This document shows positions 1 through 8,078 of a stretch of DNA of 34,756 nucleotides, one piece after another. The notes beneath the pieces were generated by a model. It did no database searches. It saw nothing but the letters and a program-made list of their open reading frames with translations, and was not told the DNA's origin. The DNA comes from Alkalinema sp. FACHB-956 (GTDB lineage Bacteria; Cyanobacteriota; Cyanobacteriia; Leptolyngbyales; Leptolyngbyaceae). Both the position numbers and the translations under genes were made by a program. Position 1 is the stretch's first letter; the number at the start of each line of letters is the position of its first letter. The stretch covers positions 1 through 34,756 of the forward strand of contig NZ_JACJRC010000044.1 of the NCBI RefSeq assembly GCF_014697025.1, in the 5' to 3' direction.

Positions 1-329
1 ACAATGAGTTTGATTAACTGAAGCATTGGTTAGATCGATCTCTTTTGATCTATGAGCTAGCTGAGCTCACGTTACACTTAGAGCTTAACTTTCATTAGAT
101 CTTGTCCAAACACTTGGGTCCACCGCACAACTCGAAGATGCTTGCCTCAATAACGCTCAGAAACCGTTCTGCTGAGCTAAGAAGTCGCACTCCAGTTCTT
201 GGTTGAGGAGGCTGTACAGGTGAAAGCTGAATATCGCAAACTTTTTTTGAAAAATGTAAATTAATTTCTACTTGAAAAACAATGAAGAGAAGATTATTCT
301 GAGGCAAATACAGCGGTTAAAAGAGTCTT
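1..329. other. AT-rich stretch with no convincing gene
   Basis: No reading frame here has a good start, ribosome binding site and protein-like composition together. The longest leftward frame (95-307) would need a TTG start and its product shows no recognisable domain, so I do not call it. The segment probably holds the promoter of the membrane-protein gene that begins at 330; no clear -35/-10 pair was identified. Confidence 0.5.
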
Positions 330-932
330 ATGAGCCAAGATAAGCCATCACGACTAGATGTATATCTGCAAGAATATGAAAAGTTGAAGGACGAACAAAC
401 AAGCCGGATCGGGTTTCGAGACAATTTGTTATATGTGAATTTAGCGGCTATTGGGGGGATTTTAGCGTTTGTTTTTTCTAAGGAATCTAGCGGAGATGCA
501 CCCAACTATACTGCGTTATTAATCATTCCTTGGGTGTCTGTAATTTTGGGTTGGACTTATTTGATTAATGATGACAAGATCTCTTGTCTTGGCAATTATT
601 TTAAGAAGAAATTGGCGGATAGCATTCAGACGGAGCTTCAGGGAAGCCAGTTGCAGGAGGACGAACTTAGAGATGAATCGCTGTTTGCTTGGGAAGAGTT
701 TAATCGCACATCTAAGAGGAGAATACGCCGGAAGATTGTGCAGTTGTTAATTGATGAAATAGCGTTTGTGGTACCTGGCATTCTTTCGGTAATTACCTTT
801 AGTCGGTTAGGTGGGACTACGATCGATTCCCTGGTTCAAGCCTTGTGCTGGGTTGAGTTATTAATTGTGATTCTGTTAGGTGTCGAGATTTTTATTTATG
901 CGGAGCCGTGGAAACTATTAGACAAGAACTAA
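330..932 (+). CDS. Four-helix membrane protein, unknown function
   Basis: The 200-residue product has two pairs of hydrophobic helices, roughly residues 32-50 and 61-80, then 140-162 and 170-192. Between them is a charged, probably cytosolic helical loop of about 60 residues (KKKLADSIQTEL onward). A charged amphipathic N-terminus precedes helix 1 and there is no signal peptide. I do not recognise a named family; the layout loosely recalls the two-helix SLATT-type membrane modules of conflict systems, which is only an analogy. Its stop codon overlaps that of the convergent EAD-nucleoside phosphorylase gene in a shared CTAA, so the two genes are very tightly packed. It may be a membrane partner or effector of that neighbour, or unrelated. 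Confidence 0.75.
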   Translation: MSQDKPSRLDVYLQEYEKLKDEQTSRIGFRDNLLYVNLAAIGGILAFVFSKESSGDAPNYTALLIIPWVSVILGWTYLINDDKISCLGNYFKKKLADSIQTELQGSQLQEDELRDESLFAWEEFNRTSKRRIRRKIVQLLIDEIAFVVPGILSVITFSRLGGTTIDSLVQALCWVELLIVILLGVEIFIYAEPWKLLDKN

Positions 933-2158
933 TTCTGAAATGATTCAAGAGCAAGTTGATCTGACAAAACATGGTGAATCAAGCTTGCAGCCGAAGCAGC
1001 AGCAACCTCTCGATGAGATCGCTTGTTGTCTTTATTTCCATCGCCCCAGTCACTAATGCCTTTAACAACAATCCAAGGAAGATTATGCTTATCTGCTACT
1101 TGATACAAACCATACGCTTCCATTTCTGCACCAATTGGGGCTTTTTCTTTGAAATCCCAGAATAAATTGACTTTGTCATCTAATCTATTCAGCAATTTGT
1201 TTCCAGTTAATATTGCTCCTGGCCTATGTGCTTGGCAGCGCTTACCATCGGGGCGGAAAAACTCCCAACCTGAGGATGAAGCATCCCGACATAGAAGCTT
1301 TAAATTATGATTAGATGGGGGGTTTGGAGAACTATATTGATTGTATGGATTTTGAACACGCACAGGATCATAGGGAATGATGTAGTCAGATATTAAGATA
1401 TCCCCAACTTTTTGCGTTTTGGGAGACCTACCACAGGCAATACCCACCATAATTAAAATACGAGGATTCAAATCTTTTATGCTATCTTCCACAATGTCTG
1501 AGACAGCGCCTCGACCTGCATAACCCTGTCTACTACACATGATCACAGCAGTATTAAACGCACCAAACTTACCAAAGTAATAAGTAGGAATACGTACCTT
1601 CAAAACTTCTTGATGATTCGGATATGGCTCCAAGAGGCGCAAAACAGAATCTTGCTCTGTTTCTGATGCTGTCACTAGAAGGACATCAATTTCATTCTTT
1701 AACTTTGGGATCTCATCTCGGCTAATTGATTTTATCTGAGGTTTCTGTTTTTGGTACCAACCACAGACTTTAAGATCGTATTCAAAACTATCAAGTGAGT
1801 CTTCTCCAGATAATTCATCACGTAAATTTTGTTTACTAGGAGCTGCTTTGGTCTCTATCAATTCCCTCTCAGATACTTTCTTTGTATATTCTTCAACAAC
1901 AGCAACCCATACATTAGGATAATACTTGTGAATTATACGCATTAAATCATGTAAGCCATCTGGCTCTTCATCATATATTTCAACCAGTTTTTCTATTTTC
2001 CTGATGCTTTTATTCTTTCCTTTAGGTACTTCTTCCCGTCGAGCAATTAATCCACCATCAAGAGCATTCTTTACAAGGAGATCTACATTCCTAGGGAACT
2101 TAGGAACCACTATTAAGATAGCGTCACGTAAGAAACCGGAATCGTTTAATTCAATCAT
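929..2158 (-). CDS. EAD-like domain fused to nucleoside phosphorylase-family domain
   Basis: This 409-residue protein has an all-helical N-terminal domain (about residues 9-92) of the effector-associated/death-like type, a linker, and a C-terminal nucleoside phosphorylase (PNP_UDP/MTA-SAH nucleosidase) fold at about 157-400. Supporting motifs are DVLLVTASETEQ, MVGIACG, GDILISDYI, the substrate-site GAEMEAYG (343-350) and the catalytic-type SDWGD (369-373). Family knowledge: PNP domains cleave the N-glycosidic bond of nucleosides or nucleotides, and EADs recruit effectors to sensors by homotypic contacts. Inference: a nucleotide- or nucleoside-depleting effector. The ATG at 2158 has GAGG nine bases upstream. 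The next gene upstream carries a paralogous EAD. A housekeeping salvage enzyme is less likely because of the EAD. No STAND NTPase sensor is present in the window. Confidence 0.85.
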   Translation of the reverse strand: MIELNDSGFLRDAILIVVPKFPRNVDLLVKNALDGGLIARREEVPKGKNKSIRKIEKLVEIYDEEPDGLHDLMRIIHKYYPNVWVAVVEEYTKKVSERELIETKAAPSKQNLRDELSGEDSLDSFEYDLKVCGWYQKQKPQIKSISRDEIPKLKNEIDVLLVTASETEQDSVLRLLEPYPNHQEVLKVRIPTYYFGKFGAFNTAVIMCSRQGYAGRGAVSDIVEDSIKDLNPRILIMVGIACGRSPKTQKVGDILISDYIIPYDPVRVQNPYNQYSSPNPPSNHNLKLLCRDASSSGWEFFRPDGKRCQAHRPGAILTGNKLLNRLDDKVNLFWDFKEKAPIGAEMEAYGLYQVADKHNLPWIVVKGISDWGDGNKDNKRSHREVAAASAASLIHHVLSDQLALESFQN

Positions 2159-2219
2159 CTTTCAATTCCTCAATATGTTTTTATACAGTGCAATATATAA
2201 AAATATGAAGTTAATCAAT

Positions 2220-2807
2220 CTATATTAAGCGCGTTTCATAATTTTCAAGTTCAATATGTCGCGAATGTGATTTTCTATTTCTCCTTTTACTATTGTCCTG
2301 TCTTTTATTGTATTCTTCTAATACTTTGCTTGCAATTGCTTCAAAGTATTTGTCAATTACACTCATTAGCTTGAACACTCCCTCCTCACTGTATTGCTCC
2401 TCGTATATCTCAACCAACTTTTCTATTTTCTTGATACTTTTATTCTTTCCTTTAGATACTTCTTCTTTTCGAACAAATAATTCTCCTGAAAGAGCATTAC
2501 CAATTAAGAGATCTACGTGAGCAGTGAACTGGGGAACTACTTCTACGATAGAAAGGCGTAGAAAGCCCTTATCCAAAGATTGCCAATCTAGATCATCAAA
2601 TGATTGAAAATCTAGACTCAATGATTGTCGATGATCTAGAATTGCTTGCTGGTCGTCATAGGGTGGACTATTATGATGCAGCCCTGTGGACGTTTCCGTT
2701 GTCGGCACAGAAACACATAACCAAGGAGTCGTGTCATCGTTAAACCTAACCCAAACGATTTGCCGATCCTCAGAATTAATGCGACGATACTTGCCTTTAG
2801 CGTGCAC
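2220..2807 (-). CDS. Stand-alone EAD-like adaptor protein
   Basis: This 195-residue protein starts at GTG 2807; an in-frame stop lies directly upstream, so no longer start exists. Residues 82-168 are clearly homologous to the N-terminal domain of the nucleoside phosphorylase protein downstream. Both carry SKGKNKSIKKIEKLVEIY or a near-identical PKGKNKSIRKIEKLVEIY, and the match extends to the DNA level. Residues 1-80 (including VWVRFNDDTTPWLCVSVP) form a different, unrecognised domain, and the tail (KRRNRKSH) is basic. By family logic the shared EAD would allow homotypic pairing, so this looks like an adaptor or sensor linking an unknown input domain to the PNP effector. The 61-base gap to the PNP gene is compatible with one transcript. 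Confidence 0.75.
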   Translation of the reverse strand: MHAKGKYRRINSEDRQIVWVRFNDDTTPWLCVSVPTTETSTGLHHNSPPYDDQQAILDHRQSLSLDFQSFDDLDWQSLDKGFLRLSIVEVVPQFTAHVDLLIGNALSGELFVRKEEVSKGKNKSIKKIEKLVEIYEEQYSEEGVFKLMSVIDKYFEAIASKVLEEYNKRQDNSKRRNRKSHSRHIELENYETRLI

Positions 2808-2976
2808 TTAAAATTCTCTGATATATACGTAATCATTAGTAGATTAACTTATTCGTAGAAGAGACTCAATTAGTATATTTCAACTAGTCAGGAATCAGGA
2901 CTTGTGAAAAATCCCCTCAGGTTATTGCAACTATCAGAAAGTTATTTGCCTACTTCCTTCGGGGTATATCAATAAG

Positions 2977-3135
2977 CTATTTTCTTTTTCTCTTCTTCTT
3001 TTTCTTTCTATTCGTATCACTGTCATCAGAAGACCAAGCTCCCCCTGACTTACTTTCTCCTGAATCTCCTCGGGGATTAAAGTTGCGATTCTCGGGATCT
3101 TTACGTTTTTTCGGCTTATCCCAGTCTGGACTCAT
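2977..3135 (-). CDS. 52-residue charged peptide with polylysine tail
   Basis: An ATG at 3135 opens a 52-codon frame ending in TAG at 2977. The product begins MSPDWDKPKKRKDPENRNF, has a Gly/Ser/Asp-rich middle (GDSGESKSGGAWSSDDSD) and ends in a run of Lys and Arg (RKKKKKRKRK). It looks disordered and highly charged, with no hydrophobic segment. A weak purine-rich stretch (GGGCGGTGA) lies just upstream of the ATG. The gene lies between the EAD adaptor and the 105-residue orphan, on the same strand. The tail could bind nucleic acid or an acidic partner. Such a low-complexity frame could also be fortuitous. Confidence 0.5.
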   Translation of the reverse strand: MSPDWDKPKKRKDPENRNFNPRGDSGESKSGGAWSSDDSDTNRKKKKKRKRK

Positions 3136-3314
3136 TATGATCACCGCCCTAAATCAATGATTGAATTAAATAATACTTAAATTCAACGAATGTTACCTTA
3201 GCTGAGCCAATTCATCGACTTGCTGCAAACCAGTGTATTTATAATACAAATGCATTAATAAATGTAAGCTGTATTTGGTGTTCATGATTAAGATGAGATA
3301 GGCTCTCTACTGAT

Positions 3315-3632
3315 CTACCATAGAAGTGATAAGTTTCTGATTAAATTGTCAAATTTATACATCATAGATGAATCAACTAATTCACTCTTAATTCGCCTTT
3401 CTGTATATGTATCTGTCCCATTTCCATGACAGAGAGATTGAATGTACCATTCAAATAATGCTCGTTCGGAATGTAAGGAGCGGCAGATTTCGCTATAAGC
3501 CTCTGCCAATCTATCATCCAGATATGAAGGGGCTGCGCATCCTGACTGCGCATCATCATATCCCCTATTTGTAGGATCGATTGGATGACCACCCCCTGGC
3601 GACCAACCCGGACGTATCGGTTGTGAACTCAT
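3315..3632 (-). CDS. Small soluble orphan co-directional with the GIFT-protease gene
   Basis: This 105-residue protein begins with ATG at 3632, four bases after the stop codon of the large gene upstream, so the two are almost certainly co-transcribed and translationally coupled. The N-terminus is Gly/Pro-rich (RPGWSPGGGHPIDPTN). The rest looks helical, with a YSEICRSLHSERALFEWYIQ stretch, and the protein is hydrophilic with no signal peptide. I recognise no domain. Tight coupling suggests a small partner or regulator of the GIFT/metalloprotease-like protein. Confidence 0.65.
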   Translation of the reverse strand: MSSQPIRPGWSPGGGHPIDPTNRGYDDAQSGCAAPSYLDDRLAEAYSEICRSLHSERALFEWYIQSLCHGNGTDTYTERRIKSELVDSSMMYKFDNLIRNLSLLW

Positions 3633-3636
3633 ATCT

Positions 3637-6261
3637 TTACCAATCTAGCTTTTGGCCAATAGATGAATCAACGAATTCATCCAAATCAACGCGCTCCTGA
3701 CCAAATTTTAACCGCTTTTGCTCCGATCGCAACTTTTCCGCCGAGCCTTGCAACAGATCATAAATATCGCGCAACCGCATATCCGCCCTGGCATCATTTT
3801 GCGAAGCCTTGATCAGCGAAGCCTCCAATACTTCTGGTTCCAAGGCAAATTGAACTTGACCATTAGACTCCCCAATACCCAAATCAACATCCGTCGCCTT
3901 CAGAAAAGCAGCCATTGCCCACCGGATCCCATCTTCCCCAAACCAGCCCTGAATCTGCTGCAAATATTCACAACCCTCCCGATACCGCGAAATCCGGAAC
4001 GGTGGAAACTTCTCAAAATACTCACTTTTCTTTGCCCTTGCCGACAACCCGTTATCCCGCTCAAACAAAAACGTTCGACGACGATAGGCCGACTCCGCCA
4101 TCACACCCCCCATTTGAGTGAGTACCGTCAACTCCAACCAAGTCGCAAACCCCTCATTCACAATCACCGAACTATCCCACAACGCCTGAATCGCCTTGCG
4201 ATAGCGGAGATACATAGCCCGAGGATAGGGAGCCTTCAACCGCTTAACCTCCGCATTGCGCGTCATCCCATGGCGATACAAAATCGCTAACTGCTGCCCG
4301 AGCTTCGTATGACTAAAAAAGAACCCATGCCCATACTTCTCATGCAGCACCAACGCCGCCAAATTCTGCGGCAAGCGCTCCTCTTCACCCTCCGCAATCA
4401 ACAAATTCTGAGCAATTCCCTCCGCAAAATTCCGGTGCCGTTGCCCCAGTTCCGCCGCCAACTCCGGATCATAGGGAATACAGCACCCATGCAACGGAGA
4501 AAACGTTGGAGCAACCTGATTCAGCAAATACTCGATCAAGGGACGATTTGACCTACGCTCCTGCCGCGCCACCCGCAACGCCTCCAACTTCTGCTCAGCC
4601 GTCTCAGGTGAATTCAGCAACCGAACTTGATCTTCCGGGGTATAAATCTTGCAGGGGATGTTGCGAATGACCTCCGAATCAAACCGCCAATCCAGTTGCG
4701 ATACCTGGTACTGTAGCTGCGCTATGAGTGGCTGTAACGCTTCCCGCTCAATCCGCTCAATCCGATTCTGCACCGACTCTGCCACCTGTACCAAAAAAGG
4801 AGAAACTTTCCGCTCCGATGCTCCCACCCGCACCGTAATCGGCAGCGTTCCCGCCCCCAGCGCACTCAGCCGCCAACGATTACTCATCCCTGCCTTCAGT
4901 GGCTCAAGCTGAATCTTGTGCGATGGAGACTGCAATTGCACTTGCAACTCCGAATCCGGCACTGCTACTGTTTTTTTCAACACCGCCACCACCTCATAGG
5001 GCTTGCCCGCTTCCAGTACCTTCGGCACAGTCCCACTATCATCCAAAACCACCAGATCAACTTCCCCATCTGGTACACATTCAAACTGCGCCGCAGTATC
5101 AAAAAACAACGGATTCCGCTGAGCAAGCTCGATCGTTAACCGAAGTTGATGATCACCCAACTGATGGGGAATCACCATCCACTGCATTTGCGTCTGTTGA
5201 AACGGGCCGATCGATCGAATCTGCTGCCTAGACTCCCGAATTTCCACACCTCGGCTTCCCTCCAGCAAGCAGCCAACATATTCCAATCGCCGCTGGCTAG
5301 AATTTTTTAGCGTCATCCGAAATTCGACCGCTTGCCCCTTCACCACCTCCGATGGCATTGTTGGCTCCAAGCAATCGATCGGATTCTCCGCCATTAACCA
5401 CCGCACGATATTGAGCATAAGCTGGCGATGACTTCCGTAGCCCAGATAATCGTCTTCAAACAGTGCATAATCCGCGATCGCCGCTACTCGACCATACTGA
5501 ACATCCACCCCCACCAGAAAAATTTCCTGAGTTTCTGGCAGGCGAGCCACAACCTGCGGACTCCCCAGTACTTCATCCGGAAGCTCCGGTAAAATTTCCA
5601 AGTAAGCAGGCTCCCGCAAGAAAATTTTATTAATATCTGAACTCATGTAATGAGGCTCAAACTGAGCAATGTCTTCGGGGGGATAGCTCAAAAGGCGCTT
5701 AAATCGAAGGCCAAATTCTTGCATTAAATAATTCGTACTATATTTTTCATCCTCTTCTGATGCTGGAGGATCTTGATCTTGCTCATAAACCTGGCGCTCT
5801 TGCTCAAACAGGGAATCGTAGCTATGGGCAACTAGCAAGCCACCCCCGTCCTGAACAAACTTAACAATTCCATCGATTTCCTCCTGAGTCAACAAAGTCT
5901 TCGGCGCACCTAAAACCAAGACTTTTACAGTGTCAGGACTCAAACCCTTTTTCAAATCCCCGAGGGATCCGACAGAACATTGCACCTGAAACTCATTGGT
6001 TAAGCTTTGAAAGAGCTGAGAGTTAGCTTCTTGATCACTATGATCTACATCAGACTCATCACGTTTTCGCTTAGGACGCTTGACGGCCTGTCCAGACTGA
6101 TCCCCCCCTTCCACTGAGGCAACTGTTTGTTCCCCTTGGGGTTGCCACAATTCGTCATGGGATGAAGTAAACCAGATTAGCTTCTTTTTTTTAGTAGCTT
6201 GTGTCACTGAACCCTCATTCTCCAGCACGCCAATATTCTGTCCTGCGAGTAGTTCTAGCAT
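3637..6261 (-). CDS. GIFT/IFT52-like domain protein with C-terminal gluzincin-like metalloprotease domain
   Basis: I choose ATG 6261 (AGGTGG five bases upstream) over the tandem GTG codons at 6270/6267; residue numbers follow the ATG and the protein is 874 residues. Residues about 27-300 resemble the GIFT/glutamine-amidotransferase-like fold (VKVLVLGAPKTLLTQEEID, then DGGGLLVAHSYDS). A low-complexity basic/acidic insert (KRPKRKRDESD) lies near 60-80. Residues 300-500 look like beta-sandwich, CARDB-type domains. The C-terminal part carries HEKYGHGFFF (H640, E641, H645) and, about 60 residues later, VNEGFATW (E703). This matches the metal-ligand logic of gluzincins such as DUF885 (HExxPGH...EGW), but with only three residues between E and H. 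There is no signal peptide, so it is presumably cytosolic. Protease activity is inferred. It heads a leftward cluster ending in the EAD proteins. Confidence 0.7.
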   Translation of the reverse strand: MLELLAGQNIGVLENEGSVTQATKKKKLIWFTSSHDELWQPQGEQTVASVEGGDQSGQAVKRPKRKRDESDVDHSDQEANSQLFQSLTNEFQVQCSVGSLGDLKKGLSPDTVKVLVLGAPKTLLTQEEIDGIVKFVQDGGGLLVAHSYDSLFEQERQVYEQDQDPPASEEDEKYSTNYLMQEFGLRFKRLLSYPPEDIAQFEPHYMSSDINKIFLREPAYLEILPELPDEVLGSPQVVARLPETQEIFLVGVDVQYGRVAAIADYALFEDDYLGYGSHRQLMLNIVRWLMAENPIDCLEPTMPSEVVKGQAVEFRMTLKNSSQRRLEYVGCLLEGSRGVEIRESRQQIRSIGPFQQTQMQWMVIPHQLGDHQLRLTIELAQRNPLFFDTAAQFECVPDGEVDLVVLDDSGTVPKVLEAGKPYEVVAVLKKTVAVPDSELQVQLQSPSHKIQLEPLKAGMSNRWRLSALGAGTLPITVRVGASERKVSPFLVQVAESVQNRIERIEREALQPLIAQLQYQVSQLDWRFDSEVIRNIPCKIYTPEDQVRLLNSPETAEQKLEALRVARQERRSNRPLIEYLLNQVAPTFSPLHGCCIPYDPELAAELGQRHRNFAEGIAQNLLIAEGEEERLPQNLAALVLHEKYGHGFFFSHTKLGQQLAILYRHGMTRNAEVKRLKAPYPRAMYLRYRKAIQALWDSSVIVNEGFATWLELTVLTQMGGVMAESAYRRRTFLFERDNGLSARAKKSEYFEKFPPFRISRYREGCEYLQQIQGWFGEDGIRWAMAAFLKATDVDLGIGESNGQVQFALEPEVLEASLIKASQNDARADMRLRDIYDLLQGSAEKLRSEQKRLKFGQERVDLDEFVDSSIGQKLDW

Positions 6262-6547
6262 AGCCACCACCTAATGAGACTAGATATTTTGCTTCTGTCT
6301 AGTTATGATACAAAAATACTATAGTACATAAAAACTATTTTAGCTATTAAATAATCGTTTCCTGAAAAAGAGAAGTTAAAGTGTTCATCTAGGTCAGTGG
6401 AATAGTCTTTAAGAAACGAAACAGTTTACACAAATTGAAACTACAACCAACTCACACTGACCACAGCCGAACACCACCGCGATGTCAGGAAATCGTTCCC
6501 ATTATTGCTACCAAATATTTTTGGACTCCCATGGGATCAAGGTTCCG

Positions 6548-7102
6548 TCAGCTTAAAAGACCTGTACAGAGTTGTTGCGGTAGTTGTTTGACAACGCGCT
6601 GAAACGGGGCAGAATCTTGTAATCCTTGGGATAAAATCAACGCGCCCTGAATGGCGATCACGCCATCTTCTCCCCGTTGCTGAGCCAGGTTAGCATCCAT
6701 CCCAGCTTCCTCCAGTACCGCCGCGATCGCCGCAATCCAGTCCCGCAAAATCTCACTGACCTGAGCGTGAAAAACATCACGGGCAGAACCCAAAAGCAAA
6801 ATGGCAAAAAGACAGGGTTGTTGCCCACCCTCATACACCTCATACATCCGATCGCACATCACCTGAAAACGGGTTAATGGCTCACCTGAACTCCGCAGCA
6901 TTTGTAGCACATTGCGATCCAGCCAGCCTTCAAGATAATCCAACACCGTTTCCACCATTTCATCCTTACCGCCGGGGAAATGATGGTACAAGCTGGCTCT
7001 CCCCAATCCAGTGGCTTCAGAAATTCTGGACAAGGTCGCGCCATCGTAACCATACTGCCGAAACAGGTTCAGTAGGCAGGGAATATACGTGTCTTTGGGC
7101 AT
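6548..7102 (-). CDS. TetR/AcrR-family repressor
   Basis: With the ATG at 7102 the product has 184 residues. The N-terminal helix-turn-helix is typical of TetR proteins: an YGYDGATLSRISEATGL helix pair followed by GRASLYHHFPGGKDEM. The C-terminal ligand-binding part is helical. A longer frame exists back to GTG 7174, but it runs through a 13-bp tandem repeat that is not a multiple of three, so I treat that part as leader. The gene is divergent from the glutathione S-transferase gene and the shared region carries two matching palindromic operators, so autoregulation and control of the GST-PPOX-DUF1348 genes are expected. The inducer is unknown; electrophiles or oxidants are plausible from the targets. 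Confidence 0.9.
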   Translation of the reverse strand: MPKDTYIPCLLNLFRQYGYDGATLSRISEATGLGRASLYHHFPGGKDEMVETVLDYLEGWLDRNVLQMLRSSGEPLTRFQVMCDRMYEVYEGGQQPCLFAILLLGSARDVFHAQVSEILRDWIAAIAAVLEEAGMDANLAQQRGEDGVIAIQGALILSQGLQDSAPFQRVVKQLPQQLCTGLLS

Positions 7103-7121
7103 GGGACTTGTTTGGAATATA

Positions 7122-7160
7122 GCCAGTGAATGCGGCCAGTGAATGCGGCCAGTGAATGTC
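7122..7160. repeat. Three tandem 13-bp units
   Basis: The unit GCCAGTGAATGCG occurs at 7122-7134 and 7135-7147, and a third copy at 7148-7160 ends in TC instead of CG. The repeat lies in the leader of the tetR-type gene. Copy-number change would alter leader length and would frameshift any longer N-terminus, which supports the ATG at 7102. Confidence 0.85.
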
Positions 7161-7177
7161 GCTATTGAATTCACCTA

Positions 7178-7206
7178 TTGACAGTGTACCGTTCGTTCGG
7201 TATAAA
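7178..7206 (+). promoter_or_regulatory. Near-consensus promoter for the GST operon
   Basis: TTGACA at 7178-7183 and TATAAA at 7201-7206 are separated by exactly 17 bases. The first operator fills the spacer. Transcription would start close to the second operator and leave a leader of roughly 215 bases before the GST start codon. Confidence 0.75.
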
Positions 7207-7230
7207 TTAGATGTACCGAACGAACGGTAC
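7186..7230. promoter_or_regulatory. Twin TetR-type operators
   Basis: Two 18-bp sites, GTACCGTTCGTTCGGTAT (7186-7203) and GTACCGAACGAACGGTAC (7213-7230), are inverted copies of each other differing at one position. Each has TACCG/CGGTA arms, as expected for a dimeric TetR repressor. Their centres are 27 bp apart, about 2.5 helical turns. One overlaps the -35/-10 spacer and the other covers the likely transcription start. Confidence 0.85.
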
Positions 7231-7430
7231 AGTCCTTAGCCCCCTTTCCGGGAAACCCAGTCACTTCACGATCGCCCTCAACCCAGCCCCATTCAAGACG
7301 GGAACCTCGCCCTGCTGAGATTCTCTCCCTGCTGCAACCCGCCCCGGACTCAAAGCCTCACAAGTCGCGCCCGCACTGTTTTTATCCCTACCGTCTCATC
7401 TTTACCCCTGCATCCAAAAGGAGCATTCCA

Positions 7431-8033
7431 ATGATTCAGCTCTACGGTCATGAAATCTCTGGTAATAGCTACAAAGTTCGGTTGATGCTGTCATTGCTCA
7501 ACCTGGAGTATGAATGGGTCAGAGTGGATTTAATGCAAGGCGAGCATAAGTCGCCGGAATACCTCGCCATGAATCCCTTGGGACAAGTACCACTTCTAGT
7601 GGATGGAGCCATTCAACTGGCCGATGCCCAAGCCATTTTGGTTTATCTGGCGCGGCAGTATGGCGGTGACCCATGGCTCCCGCTGGAGGCTCTCCCCCTC
7701 GCGCAGGTGATCCGCTGGTTATCGATCGCGGCGGGAGAAGTGCGCCAAGGGCCTGAAAATGCGCGTCTCTACCATTTATTCGGCACTGGAACCAACATCA
7801 ATATTGAGCGAGCGACCCAAAAAGCAAACTTAATTCTCAGCCAACTCGATCAGCATTTGCAAACCCATACTTGGCTGGAGTTTGACCGTCCTACGATCGG
7901 TGATGTCGCTGTCTTTCCCTATGTTGCTCTCGCTCGTGATGGAAAAATTGATTTAGATGCATTTCCCAACGTGTTGAACTGGATCGATCGGGTCAAACAA
8001 TTACCCGGTTACATACCCATGGCAGGACTGTAG
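7431..8033 (+). CDS. Glutathione S-transferase
   Basis: This 200-residue protein has an N-terminal thioredoxin-like domain (MIQLYGHEISGNSYKVRLML, then NPLGQVPLLVDG with the cis-proline, and LADAQAILVYLA containing the glutathione-contacting acidic/serine-type position). An all-helical C-terminal domain follows, containing the N-capping PTIGDVAVFPY motif. Length and motifs are standard for cytosolic GSTs. It is the first gene after the TetR-operated promoter and is followed by a flavin-binding PPOX-like gene and a DUF1348 gene, suggesting a detoxification operon induced by electrophiles. An AGGAG-like site lies before the ATG (AAAGGAGCATTCC). The substrate cannot be predicted. Confidence 0.93.
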   Translation: MIQLYGHEISGNSYKVRLMLSLLNLEYEWVRVDLMQGEHKSPEYLAMNPLGQVPLLVDGAIQLADAQAILVYLARQYGGDPWLPLEALPLAQVIRWLSIAAGEVRQGPENARLYHLFGTGTNINIERATQKANLILSQLDQHLQTHTWLEFDRPTIGDVAVFPYVALARDGKIDLDAFPNVLNWIDRVKQLPGYIPMAGL

Positions 8034-8078
8034 TTCTCTGCAATTTAACTCATCCCATTGCATAGGAGAGAATGTACC

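Noticed and set aside
95-307. 70-codon leftward frame at the window start
   Set aside because: It needs a TTG start, has no recognisable domain and no context; not strong enough to call.
7186-7230. Large inverted repeat considered as a terminator
   Set aside because: It lies in a divergent promoter region, overlaps -35/-10 elements and has no T-run; two TetR operators explain it better.
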